This document shows positions 44,901-56,100 of a DNA stretch of 64,000 nt, piece after piece. The stretch lies in contig MU405360.1 of assembly GCA_022836615.1 (NCBI GenBank), positions 1 to 64,000 of the forward strand, in the 5' to 3' direction. This DNA is from Annulohypoxylon bovei var. microspora (lineage: Eukaryota; Ascomycota; Sordariomycetes; Xylariales; Hypoxylaceae). The position numbers were made by a program, and so were the translations under genes. Numbering within the stretch: the first letter of the stretch is position 1; the number at the start of each line of letters is the position of its first letter. The notes under the pieces are model-generated. The model saw nothing but the letters and a program-made list of their open reading frames with translations, did no database searches and had not been told where the DNA came from.

Positions 44901-45537
44901 TCTTCGAGCTCCTTTCGACCCATTGCCATACTCGGCACTCATCGATGCTTGCGAGAGGTTCTTCGAATATATAGTCACTGCCCGGCAAGCGTCTTTATTT
45001 TACCATCCCCATTTTATTAGAGACAATACCGATTTTGCCGCAGCTCTGCTAGGCCATAGGAGAGACGCAATTGCGACCATCTTGACAAACCTTTATGTCC
45101 TTTCAGGGGCACTGCGTGCTGATAGAAAGGTGCCCGTAAGTCTGCAGTTAAAGCCTTAAATATTACTATGATAACGAAGAAAAGAAATGCTAAAAATTGA
45201 ACCTGACAGAAATATCTTCCAAGCGCCGCAGCTTCGAGGAAACAGCTATTAGATACGATGAGAGCACTAGAGGCTGAACTCGCGGCGAGTGGGAAATTAA
45301 GTGCTGACGAAAAGTCCGAGGGGAGAAAGTGGGCACAGATATATAGCTATTCATACAATGAGAGTTTGACTGGCTGCGTTGAGCAGTTGGAGGAGCTGGA
45401 GAAATATACCAAGGCCGTCGTCGGCGAACAGGGGTAAGATGATTCTTTTGATATAACTATACTATTATGGGATAAGACTAACAAACTGACTTAGGTTTGA
45501 CTGTCCTTACACAGACCAAGACTGGCCGAAGAGTTGA
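41943..45537 (+). CDS. Bre4-like / aromatic-acid-exporter-type membrane protein
   Basis: Eight exons: 41943-42941, 42992-44133, 44199-44370, 44425-44653, 44704-44825, 44878-45135, 45210-45433 and 45495-45537; introns of 50-74 nt all keep phase, total 1062 residues. There are two blocks of membrane segments. Block one (about 160-330) contains LLKSFLAFFIAYILCLVPA, STIINHPGRTLGAQVDGT and VFLFIYVFVIACL. Block two (about 690-850) contains GYEVWWAVVMAWLIMGPR, TGGNIQDLFTRALCAVLGS and FAVIFMLPMIY. They are separated by a large soluble helical part and followed by a cytosolic tail ending FDCPYTDQDWPKS. This is the fungal FUSC/ALMT-like family with a DUF2421-type tail (Bre4 in fission yeast, brefeldin A sensitivity). 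It probably exports organic anions or toxic compounds; the substrate is unknown. Confidence 0.92.
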
Positions 45538-46092
45538 AATTTCGCTCCTACACAAAATGGCGTACTTAATGCTTTTTACCGGCATCATCCACGACGGTTT
45601 ATGGTAGGTACCTAGGCCACTTATGAGACACGATCTAGCCAATCACCTCGCGCATAGTATGTGCTGTCCACGTTGCGGAATGATTGGTCAATTCCGTCCC
45701 CGAGATATTCACCACCCTGTTCGATTTCCCTGTCCCATACCAAATTGTGTCCTCGGGGGTTGTAGCTTTTTTAAACTTAGCCTACAAGCACGTGCATTGT
45801 CGCCGCGACGATTATTCTGTATTAAGGAAGCTTTAAGAGATGGAATTTAGAACAGCACCCAATTCCACGTGGATCTTCGATCGAATAACATGACCCAACC
45901 TGCTGGGCTCATCAAGACTTGGCGCCTAGACTAGGTAGGTACATATCTATATGAAGACCGCGCACCGCCCCTGACGAGGTGGCATTTGATCGTCAGCATC
46001 TGAAATCTCAATTTCTATTCCTCGGGTCGCTTCACTAGGCCGTCCTTCGTGTCTATATAAAGTCTTTCGTTTAATATTTCAAATTCCCAACA
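45538..46092. other. spacer between Bre4-like and phosphatase-like genes
   Basis: No supported gene. The 75-codon plus frame at 45623-45850 holds a MCCPRCG stretch but no family is recognisable. The last 100 bases (TATATAAAG near 46055) are the likely core promoter of the next gene. Confidence 0.55.
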
Positions 46093-47341
46093 ATGTTAGC
46101 TACTTCCATCTTCGTTTTCCTCTCCCTAAGTTCAACCGGCCTCGGTTGGGAATGGGGGAAAAGTGGGAAATGGACCAGTAAGCAAAGGACGACTTGCCAT
46201 GGTGGAGAGTCGACTATCAACTACACAACGATTGCTGGTTTCTTCCAACAGGACGATTCCTCCACTGTTGCAAAAACATTCGACTATGTATGGCCCGGTT
46301 GCTACATATCGTTGTTGACATTGCCACTGACAAGAAGTAGACTACGACTAACTATGGGCTTATTAACCGGACGTATCCAACCGATGATAAATTTGACCCG
46401 GCGAATGAGAAGACGCAATGGGAACGGTTCGCGTACTATGTGAACACTCTGAATCAGGATTCTGACAAGAATACCCAATATAAGGTCCTGTTCATGGCTC
46501 GCCACGGCGAGGGTTATCATAACGCAGCTGAAACTTACTACGGTACTCCTGCTTGGAACGTAGGTTCCTCATAAATCGGCGTGTCTATGTGATATAGTCT
46601 AACAGTGCATAGTGTTATTGGGGACCACTTGAAGGGAACGGAACGACAGTCTGGAGAGATGCTCGACTGACCGATGCTGGTATAGCCCAATGTACTAAGG
46701 CAAGCACCTTCTGGAAAAATGCCTTAGCTGTTGAGAAGATCCCGGCCCCGCAGTCTTATTATAGCAGCCCTCTACTCCGTTCATCAACAACTGCAAACTT
46801 AACCTTCAATGGCCTTGACCTTCCCGCGGGGAGACCATTCGCGCCGACGATCAAGGAATATTTTCGCGAAGGTATATCTATGCGTACCTGTGACGAGCGA
46901 TCGAACAAGACGTACATTCATTCCTTGCTTCCAGCATTCAAGTTTGAGGAAGAGTTCACCGAAGACGACGAGCTATGGAAGGGTTATGAAGGAGAAACCT
47001 CTGACGCGCAACTAAAGAGGACCAGGATCGTCTTGGACGATATTTTCAGCAATGACGACAGCACGTGGATTAGCATCACAAGCCACTCCGGCCAAATCAG
47101 CACGAATCTCAAGGTACTGAATCACATCACGTTCAGCTTGTCGACCGGCCAGGCGATCCCGGCGCTTATCAAGGCAGAGAATCTCCGTAAAGTCGAGTCA
47201 GCCACCACCACCGTTCAATCGTGGACAGCTGAGGCCACATGCAACGCGCCTCCGGTAACAAGTATATCGGGTCAAGGTTGCATCTGCTCAAGTTCTACGG
47301 CTTCATTAGCCGCGGCTACGGCTACAACAACCGCAGCGTAG
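46093..47341 (+). CDS. secreted histidine phosphatase / phosphoglycerate-mutase superfamily protein
   Basis: Three exons, 46093-46287, 46341-46559 and 46613-47341, with two 53-nt introns, 380 residues. Residues 1-18 form a signal peptide (MLATSIFVFLSLSSTGLG). The catalytic RHG motif is in VLFMARHGEGYHN (R119, H120). The second part has LTDAGIAQC, SPLLRSSTTANLT, and the second catalytic His in ITSHSGQIS. The fungal relatives with signal peptides are usually called phosphoglycerate mutase family proteins but act as phosphatases of unknown substrate. The C-terminus is Ser/Thr/Ala-rich with two CxC-type cysteines (GQGCICSSS), possibly a cell-wall or GPI-like tail. It is followed by the FAD oxidase gene on the same strand. 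Confidence 0.92.
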
Positions 47342-48533
47342 AGCGAGTAATTTATATGAATCAGAAAATAGAGCAAGACAATTAGTGTAATGTTAATAAA
47401 AACAACTGCTAGCATTTCATCCCTATTCTAATGCAACACACACTGTCTAGGCCTAGAAGCCCTACCTATAGTAGTAACAAGTTCGCCCGGATGCAACCTT
47501 CGGACGCAAGGAAACCTCACAGGCCAACTCTCAAGCCCCACGAGGTTTCCAGGTTCGTTCTGCGCGCGAAAATTCCTGGGAAGAGGCTTACAGGTTGTAA
47601 TTAGCCAAGCCAATTTGCTGCAAGTGATACCGTGGTACGATGATGCATGCCCACGACTCCAATTCTTAGCTTCCACCTTCCTTCTTGGAGTGTCATCGCC
47701 ACATTAGTGGTCTAGCCGACAGATGACTCGGCGATTAGTCAAGATGATGCAAAGAACAAGTCGCAGGGCAGATATCACCGCGTTTGCTAGCGTCGAGCTG
47801 GATTGCTTCGCGACTTGCCGTCTCTTCTCGGCAACCATCCCGAATATTCACACTAATGCTATTACAAAGTGATTACGTGCATAGAATCCCAGAATCTGTT
47901 CCTCAAATCGGCCCCGACGGAATTCTGAACCGGGCCATCCAAAATTACGTAACAGGAGCTGAATATACGAGACCTCGGTTTCCACCTTAATAAGCTAGAC
48001 AACTTTCTCCTGACCATCGGTATATGTGGTATACAGCTCGAGGATCAAAGCTACTCTCCTCCCTTTCGTACCGATATCTTAGCGCCATAGATGTGTTATA
48101 ATCACGCACGTCATGTAATCCAGAACGGCCCCTTTCGATCCACGGCAATCTATAGGGTGAAATGTATCATGGGATGATGGGAATGCTTCCCTTCCTACTA
48201 GGTCGTCCCGCGAGCTTAAGGGATATTTCGGTTCGGTTCCGGCCGTTCGTAACGTTCTCGCACACTCTCTTGCTGCCGCATAGCATATCGAGTTGTTCCA
48301 CTTCTGCAAGAAACGATTACGATAATCCGATGAGTCGGCACTTAGAAATGTGTGTGGCTAAAGAGTTAATTCCCTGAACTTGTTTGAAGCGGGCCTCTAT
48401 AAGTGATATGGAATCTAGGATCAACTCTAAAAGCCCCAAAAACTATTTTAGATAAGTTCACGGCACCCTTCTTGCTGCTGCCGTAGGTAGGTAGGTTGTG
48501 CCAACGAGCTATTCTTGTTACCCACTAGCAGAT
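47342..48533. other. spacer upstream of the FAD oxidase gene
   Basis: No supported gene; small frames at 47428-47676 and 47784-47990 are unrecognisable. A GTAGGTAGGTAGG-like repeat lies at 48483-48496, just ahead of the start of the next gene. Confidence 0.55.
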
Positions 48534-50764
48534 ATGCGGACTCTCCTTGCCTTAAACCTCTTTGCGTTATCTGTGGGCGTCAAGTGCGCCAACTTCGCCT
48601 TCGAGGAAGATCAGCTCACTGAGGCCGACTTTGGAGATTTTTCGGCTATCGCTTTTGGAAATGCGTCGGTCGTGGACTCGCTAGATTATGACGAGCCGGA
48701 CTGTAGGGAGTATCCAGGAAGCGACAACTGGCCCCTGGAGGAAGAATGGTCGCGGCTGAACGGGTCTCTAGGAGGCGCCTTGATCAAAGGGGTCCCGCCC
48801 GCGGCGGTATGTTACGATGGGCCTTACAAAGATGCAGATGCGTGTACGTTTCTCGTCCGGAACTCGAGCATGAACCGTTTTTATATAGACAACCCGGTCA
48901 CCGTGTTGAGCGAATGGGGTGAGGGCGATACCTGCCACGCGACGCTTCAACCGCAGAGCGGCGAAAACTGCACACAAGGTGCTTTTCCTGCCTTCGTCAT
49001 TAACGCTACAACTGTGAGGCAAATACAGATCGGTGTCAACTTTGCTAGGAACAGGAATCTTCGGCTGGTTATTAAGTGAGTTATCTCTTCAAGCTAAACA
49101 TGTCTGGTCAACAAATACAGCCAAACCAAGCGGTGATAATCTGACTGACACAATATCCTTTTCTTCTTCATAGGAACACCGGACACGACTTCGTCGGCCG
49201 GGCGTCTGGCTTAGGAAGTCTCAGCATCTGGACACACTACCTGAAAGACTTCCAATACCTGCCCCTTTATCAGGTTGGCGAATACAGAGGTGGTGCAGCT
49301 AGGGTCGGCGCCGGTATCGAGAGCTGGGAGATGTTTTCCCAGATGGACAAGTACAATACCACGTTTGTGGTCGCCGGGGGTTACACCGTGGGGGCTTATG
49401 GTGGCTGGATGGCTGGTGGCGGTCACTCCGCTTTAGCTTCCAAGTACGGTCTTGGGGCTGACCAAGTTCTGTCCCTCCAGGTCGTCACGGCTGACGGCAG
49501 GTTCGTCACTGCGGATCCAGATCAGAATACTGACTTATTCTATGCGTTACGTGGCGGTGGGGGAAGTAAGTAATTCCCTAGACCTTGATTAAGTTTCATT
49601 AATCAAGTTGAATCACGCCGGTTGGCTGACGATAGAATGCAGGTACTTTCGGCGTCGTGATCTCAGCTGTAGTCAAAGCCCACCCGTACACAACAATACT
49701 CGCGACCTCTTTAAGTTTTTCAACGGGTGGGCCTAATAATGTCGAAAATTTCTGGAAGGGCTTCGATTTGTACCATGCATTTGGTATAGCTATAGTCGAT
49801 AATGGTGGTACAGCATGGTACGTATGGGATATAATCCTCGATGCCTCCCGTTTCAAAAATTGTCTGTGTTCGTCAATGTGTACTAACGACTCGATAGTAT
49901 GTCGCATCATTTCACCCCTATATCCTCACCCTTACCTTCGTCCCTCTCGGTATATTAATATGTAGAACGACAGATAGCTACGTGTCTAAGATGGCATCCA
50001 GCAACGACAGCTACAGCTTCATGACGGACATCGAGCTCCCCGACGTATCAGAGGATTTCCTATCCGCATTCGTACAACCGCTCCTCGACGACCTCCAAGC
50101 CGCCGGCCTCAGCGTAACCACCCGAGCGCCGTACCCAGCGACGAACTGGCTCGCCTCGGCCAGGGCGGGCATCGGCGACGCTCCGGGCAGCTCGCGGTTC
50201 GCCAGCCGGCTACTCCCGCGCGCCAACTTCGAGGACGTGAACTCGGACCTGTTCCAGGCGACGCAGCTCGCGCTGCGCATGTCCGTCGAGGAGGGATACC
50301 GCTTCCACGGCATCCACATACAACCTACCGAGGCGGTGGCCGGCTACCCGGGCGCGGCCAACGCCGTCAACCCCGCGTTCCGGACCGCTATCATGCACGC
50401 CGACCTGTTCGACAACGCGGCCCTGAGGGGCCTGTCGCCGGCAGCGTTCAAGGAGACGCACGCCAGGCTCGCGACCGCGATGGACCGGTGGCGCGCGGTG
50501 ACGCCTGGTGCCGGCGCGTATATCAACGAGTGCGACGTCGAGGAGCCCGACTGGCAGCAGGCGTTCTTCGGGGCGAACTACAATAGGCTGTTGGCTATTA
50601 AGCGCGCTAGGGACCCGTGGGGCGTGTTTTATGCGCCGACGACGGTGGGGAGCGAGGCCTGGGAAGTGCGCACGGAGGATGATATGCCGACGCAGAATGG
50701 GCTGCTGTGTAGGGCTGGCTCTTCAGGGGTGGAGAGGAGGGCTAGGAAGGGGATGGGGTTGTGA
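48534..50764 (+). CDS. secreted FAD-linked oxidase (BBE / PCMH type)
   Basis: Exons 48534-49075, 49174-49565, 49643-49817 and 49978-50764, 631 residues. The ATG at 48534 starts a signal peptide (MRTLLALNLFALSVGVKC); the frame upstream has only GTG. The FAD-binding PCMH domain includes FVINATTVRQIQIGVNFA, NTGHDFVGRASG with the His expected to carry FAD, and YGGWMAGGGHSALASKYG. The Cys that forms a second FAD bond in BBE itself is absent (YTVGAYGG), so single covalent attachment is expected. The C-terminus has the BBE motif (ANYNRLLAIKRARDPWGVF). For intron 3 (160 nt) donor GTACGT and acceptor GATAG give GGTACYVSKMASSNDSYSF, which fits the family; an open exon-like piece at 49899-49949 is skipped. 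It oxidises sugars or secondary metabolites outside the cell; the substrate is unknown. Confidence 0.9.
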
Positions 50765-51103
50765 GGGAAAGGGGATCTTACGGCTTATGGGGTAGGTGTG
50801 GCGGACTGTTATATGGATATACGAGATTCTATGTTGTATCTGTACGAAGAACCTCTGTTTAGGTGGGTTTTCGAGAATTCTTGTCATCTTAGCCTTCGTT
50901 GTTCTGGAGGGTTTCGTGCCTATTAAATCTCGTAGTATCATGTTTCTATCGCCTACCACGCTCAACCAGGCCACCCGCTCCGCCAATCAGAACCCGGTGC
51001 ACCGCTCCGCGTACCAGCTTGACCTCGAGGTCCACTGTTCATGAATACTTTTTAGCGCAGAGCCTAAACTCCGCAAAATTCCGCAAATATAGCAGAATAT
51101 TTA
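50765..51103. other. 3' region of the oxidase gene
   Basis: No gene seen. A short ATG frame near 50940 is unrecognised. Confidence 0.5.
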
Positions 51104-52004
51104 CGCAACGGTAGCCCCGTTCTTCCCGAGCCTAGAAAGCGGAACGTCCTCTTCATTAGCGCCCTGCCCTACGAGAACAACATACCTCACCTTGGCAACA
51201 TCATCGGGTCAATGCTCTCGGGGGACGTCTTTGCAAGGTATTGCAGAGGGCGCGGTATCAAGAATCTGATGCAGTTGGCGAATGGTCTAATAACGGCAAG
51301 GCCATCACCTCAGCCTGGTTGAAGGAAGGCTTGGAACCACTCAGTATCACGAGAGACATGAGATGGGGAACCAAAGTCGAAACATTGGCGTGTTTGGAGA
51401 TTCGGCCCAGAAGGCCGGGGTTGCTTCTGATGCCTGGCGCTTCTTCCTAGTCTCCCACCGCCTGGAAAGTAGCGATACCGAGTTTACTTGGGACTGATTC
51501 ATCAGCAACAACAACAACCTCCTGCTCAAAAACATCGGCAACTTCGTCAGCCGCGTTCTGAAGTTCGTCAATTCCCAAAACTAGGTACGATAACATCGTG
51601 CCAGACTGGACCGAGTACCACGAGGCCTTCTTCGATGCCTTTAGAGACGACATCAACAAGCTCCTCGCGCGATATATCCAGGAGCTCGATGCTGTTAAAC
51701 TGCGCTCCGGCTTGTCCACCGTCCTCGCCACTTCCCAACCCGCTTCTAATCCCGGATCGCTGGAGCGCGAATTCCATCAAGCACAGTCACAAAATCGACA
51801 AAGCAGAACACTTGTTCCGGCCCCATCAAGCCGGACAAGGCGCAGGAATGGCGCGAGATTTTCGGGGTCGAAGCGGCCAAGAAGGTCAAGGAAGATGAAG
51901 CTGCTATGAAAGTGAAGGAGAACGCAGCGCTGAAAACCGCAAAGGCGACGAAGGCATCTTCGCCGCGAAGTTCCTGTCAATATCGCTCAATTTTAGACGT
52001 CTAG
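51104..52004 (+). pseudogene. methionyl-tRNA synthetase pseudogene with large deletions
   Basis: Five readings in order match cytosolic MetRS. From 51104: RNGSPVLPEPRKRNVLFI and ALPYENNIPHLGNIIG with the HIGH-type motif, on to DVFARYCRGRGIKNL. In another frame, about 51264-51380: EWSNNGKAITSAWLKEGL and SITRDMRWGT. Next, with the KMSKS-proximal part just lost, NIGVFGDSAQKAGV, SSDTEFTWD, an in-frame TGA, and NNNNLLLKNIGNFVSRV, ending in TAG. From about 51585: VPDWTEYHEAFFDAF and RYIQELDAVKLRSGLSTVL. Finally HKIDKAEHLF, then a frame change to KPDKAQEWREIFGVEAAKK and a Lys/Ala-rich tail. The region between ARYCRGRG and GEWSNNG, and that between RWGT and the KMSKS end, are deleted. Stops and frame changes make it dead; an intact copy must exist elsewhere. 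Confidence 0.88.
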
Positions 52005-53181
52005 TACCTAGATCCATTTTAGCTACAAGCGCGAAACCGAATACAATATTGAGGCAAAACTAACTTGAGTTCATTTTCTAACTAGGAGCGCGATGGGACA
52101 GCATCTCGCTTTAAATATCCTAGGTAGCCAGACTCCCAGACTCCCCTTCAGACCATGCTGTGATGCCTGAATCGCGGTGCGGATTTGGAGTTTCTAAGTT
52201 TATACACATTGATGTGCATGTACAGTGAGAGTGCCCTGTCAGGTCTGGCGTACACCTGCTACACTTGGTGTCAGCTGCGAAAACAGCTGCCTTTTAACTT
52301 AAGTAGTGCGACACGCCAACTGCTATCGCGCAAATAGCAGCTGGTGCCAGGCTGAACAGGTGCTGCGGAATATTAATGGATCTAATCTATAAGTGGGATT
52401 TTCCAGTCACGTGCTTACACAGTAGCTACTGCCACCTAGAACTAAAATTCCCTGTACATTCTTTAGCTCTTACGAGGCTCTACAAGCATACGATCCTCTT
52501 ATTGGTCACGATCAATTATATGGGTCATCCAGTCCCTTCCCCATCAGCCCCAATGGGTACATGTGGAAGGAAAGGCCAGACAAAGGCCCAAGCTGTCTGT
52601 GAGAGGAGGGTCACTTTTCCAACTCTGATTCTAATTCAATCTTCCATCCATCAAAATCAACACCACCCCATTCAACCCGCGACCTCTACCACCACCAAGG
52701 AAAACGTGAACTTTTCCCTGCTCTTCTAAGAAAAAGCTACTCAGAGCGCGTCCAACTTCTTTTCTTCAGTGGCGCTCTTAAGCTTTTCTTGCTGTACACT
52801 ACCTGAATTCTTTTCATACACATTAACCGAAGTGTGAGCAACCTTTTGCCCACCCAATACCCACGCCTCTCCACGCCTATCAACTTTGTCACCTCCACCC
52901 ACCAATTAATCAACAACAACTCCCTCGCCCTAGGACGGTTCAACTTGTACCCAGGCTCATGATATCCATGCCCCGAGCATCTGTGAGCCTGCGCCTGCCC
53001 TTACTTCTCGCACCCAAGCCCAACTCGCGAAGTGCACACCCGTTGCCGCCCTTGACAGGCACCGTTGCGTGATTCGTGATTTCGTGGTGTTACGAGGGGC
53101 TCTAGGGGATTCGATTCGCATAACATCACACCTATTCGTCCCTCCTCATTCTACCCTCCAGACCAAGAGATTACCACCCTC
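52005..53181. other. NOT1 promoter and leader
   Basis: No gene supported. From about 52600 it is rich in C and T (CTTCCATCC, CCCTCGCCC, TTCGTCCCTCCTC), the typical long leader of a fungal housekeeping gene. The frame of NOT1 stays open upstream of its ATG to about 53085 without another ATG. Confidence 0.55.
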
Positions 53182-56100
53182 ATGGTCCCCCCACCGCCAT
53201 CTCACTCGCGATCTGGAACCTTTTCTCCTGCTCCTGCTCAGAGTTTGCAGACAGGGCTCACACACTCCCCCCATCCGTCACAGGCAGGTCCTCTGAGTGC
53301 TGGCGCAAGCCCCAGTACCAGTAGCCCGACCACGGGGATTAGTTCTCTTACCAAAATTGTTGTCGCCCAGGTCTATCTTCTTCTGAGTACAATCAAGGAG
53401 GACAAGGATCGCGCAAAGTGGGAGTTACAGGTAGACCAGTTAAAAAAAGTATGTCAATGATATGATATTTCAGCAAACTCGTTGGAGCCTTGTACTGATA
53501 AGACCTTTCTTCTCTAGCTCCTCGATGACCACGGTATGGAGGTTTTTTCTAAATACTTCACGCGGCTGGTAGCCGGCAATGCCCCCCAAATCTTCCCGGG
53601 TATCAACAGGCCTGTTGCCAACCCTGGCAACTATTCGCTTCTTGTAGGGGAGATGGCCAAGATCTCCCATGATCTTGACCAAGCCTCTAAGATATCCGAG
53701 TCGATCGAGACCGCCAACGAAGATATCTTCCGCGATTTTGATCTGTCTACATTTATGGAACACTTCAAGCTCGATGCCTTGGAGAAGACTATACTGGCGC
53801 TGGCGTTCAAGTTCGGATCCCGCCAGGATCTGAAGACTAAGGGTAGGTCATCGCCGGTGTCCTATTCGGATGCTAGCACTAGAAAGCTAACCGTGTCCAT
53901 TGCTAAAGCTGATGCGATACTATCGACAAACTTCCCTACATTCATGAACATAATCTCTCGCGCAGATTATGGCGATCATTCCGACCTCACTGCCTCCTTC
54001 ATTGCCGCTATCGTCGATCGATATATCCAAGGACATCCGCCTAACTTTAACTCGGCCGCTAAGCACGAGCTTAGTCATAAAGTTCAGTCGCGTTGGTTAC
54101 AAGCAGACCAAGCACCTCCCATGGAGGTCCTAGCTGCTTTGGATCTTATTAGGGTACTAGGCGAGAAACCACCTAATGCGCTAGCCCTCTATATCCAAAG
54201 GACTGGCACAGACTTCACCCGCGACGAGGAAACCTGCGCAGCCTACCTTCAAACTCGACCGAATAATATCCAGCTGAGTGAGGAGCAGGTCTCTACCGCC
54301 CTAACTTACACGACCGTTAGCATCACGTATCGTCATAACCCCTCAGTACTCGTCTCGACCCTTCGCCGCATTCTCCCTCCTGCTTTTCGCTGGCACGACG
54401 TTGTCGCGTATTTTGACCAACGTGACGTGCGTGTGTCATCTGCGCAGTTTCTACGGGTATACGAGGCACTTCTACCCGTTGCGCAAGCTCAAGAAGAGCC
54501 GTCGTCACCCTTCAGTATCCAGAGTCTATGGGGAGGATCTCATTGGGAAAATCCGGAAACTCAACTATCTTTCATATGCGCATTTGCGTCCTTGAGCCCG
54601 GATCAACTTGATGCGAGTACCATTCCTGGCCTTCAGCCGACATTCACGCTAGAGGAGTATGCACAATCGCCACCTGAAGTTCGCGAGCGAGCGGCAGTAG
54701 CCGTCAAACACCCTCTTGTCTCGAGTCTAGCCCTATCAGCAATATTCCAGGTCGCACTTCACTCACTACACGCGTCACAAAGTACCGAAGCGAAACGGCT
54801 ATTTCAAGAGGTGGTTGTCCCAAATCTCGACATCTTCATCGTATCTGCCTTCGGGGTTCCTAAGCCGTGGCCATCGATGGCCGTAGAAACTCTGGCGTCG
54901 CTGTTTGATAATTTCCTTCACCGACGGTCAGAGTATCACGACTTCGTTCTGGACAGTCTCTGGAGGAAGGACAGGGACTGGGTCACACAGAGACTTGTTG
55001 ATGCGCATGCTATGAAGCCGATGGATCTGACGCTGATCTTTGAGCATGTCATCAAGCATGGCTGGTTAGATGAACTGGTGTACTTGCCGAACGGATTTGG
55101 TTATGACCTTGCAGCCCTGGCGCATGCCGAAGCCCAGCTGGATCTCTCCCAGTGGGCCCACAACAATGCCGAACGAAGTCCTGCTATCTCCCAATCCCTG
55201 TTGCAATTCTTAATGATCAAGGCAAACCTAGAGTTGGCGTCTCAGAAGCCTGGGGAAGGACAGCTGGTAGCCAAAACTACCACGCCTCTCCATGTGAAAA
55301 CTGTACTCGCGATGCTCCAAATTCTTGAGGACTTCTTACCGCGAAACCCTTTGCCAGAGTTGATCATAGTCCAGCGCGTGTGCATCACGGCCTACCCCCG
55401 ACTTATCAACTATGGGGAAGGTTATGATGATATCATTGACACCAACGGAAGGGAAGGCAACGGGCTCCCCTCTGCCGCCGTAGCAAAGATGGAGGAGCAT
55501 TACAAGAAAATGTATGGGGAGGAGTCGGAAGTCAAGTACGTCGTCCAGAAGCTCGAGGAATACAAGCAATCGCGAGATCCTTTAGACCAGGACATCTTCG
55601 CCTGCATGATCCACGGCCTCTTTGATGAATATTCCCACTTTATCGATTATCCCCTCGAGGCCCTCGCTACTACCGCGGTCCTATTTGGTGGTATAATTTC
55701 CCACAAGCTAATCTCGGAGTTGCCTCTTAAGATCGGGCTTGGTATGATTCTGGAGGCTGTAAGAGATCATGGCATTGACGACTCTATGTATAAGTTCGGA
55801 CTCCAAGCTTTGATCCAAATCACCTCCCGTTTTAGGGAATGGCCCGGGCTCTGCAAACAACTTCTTCAGATTCCTGGCTTGCGCGGTACGGACGCGTACA
55901 GGAAAGCTGAAGAAGCTGTGCTGGAAGATGAGGAAGACCGAGCACGCAACCATAACGGCACGGCAACCCCTAACCATCTAGTTAGCGAACCGATATTAAA
56001 TGGAACATCCGACGGCCCGGAAGTGCACACGGCTCCTTTTGCGTCGATTAATGTCGATCCGCTTCCCCCAGGGATTGGATTTGAAGAACCTATCGTTGAC

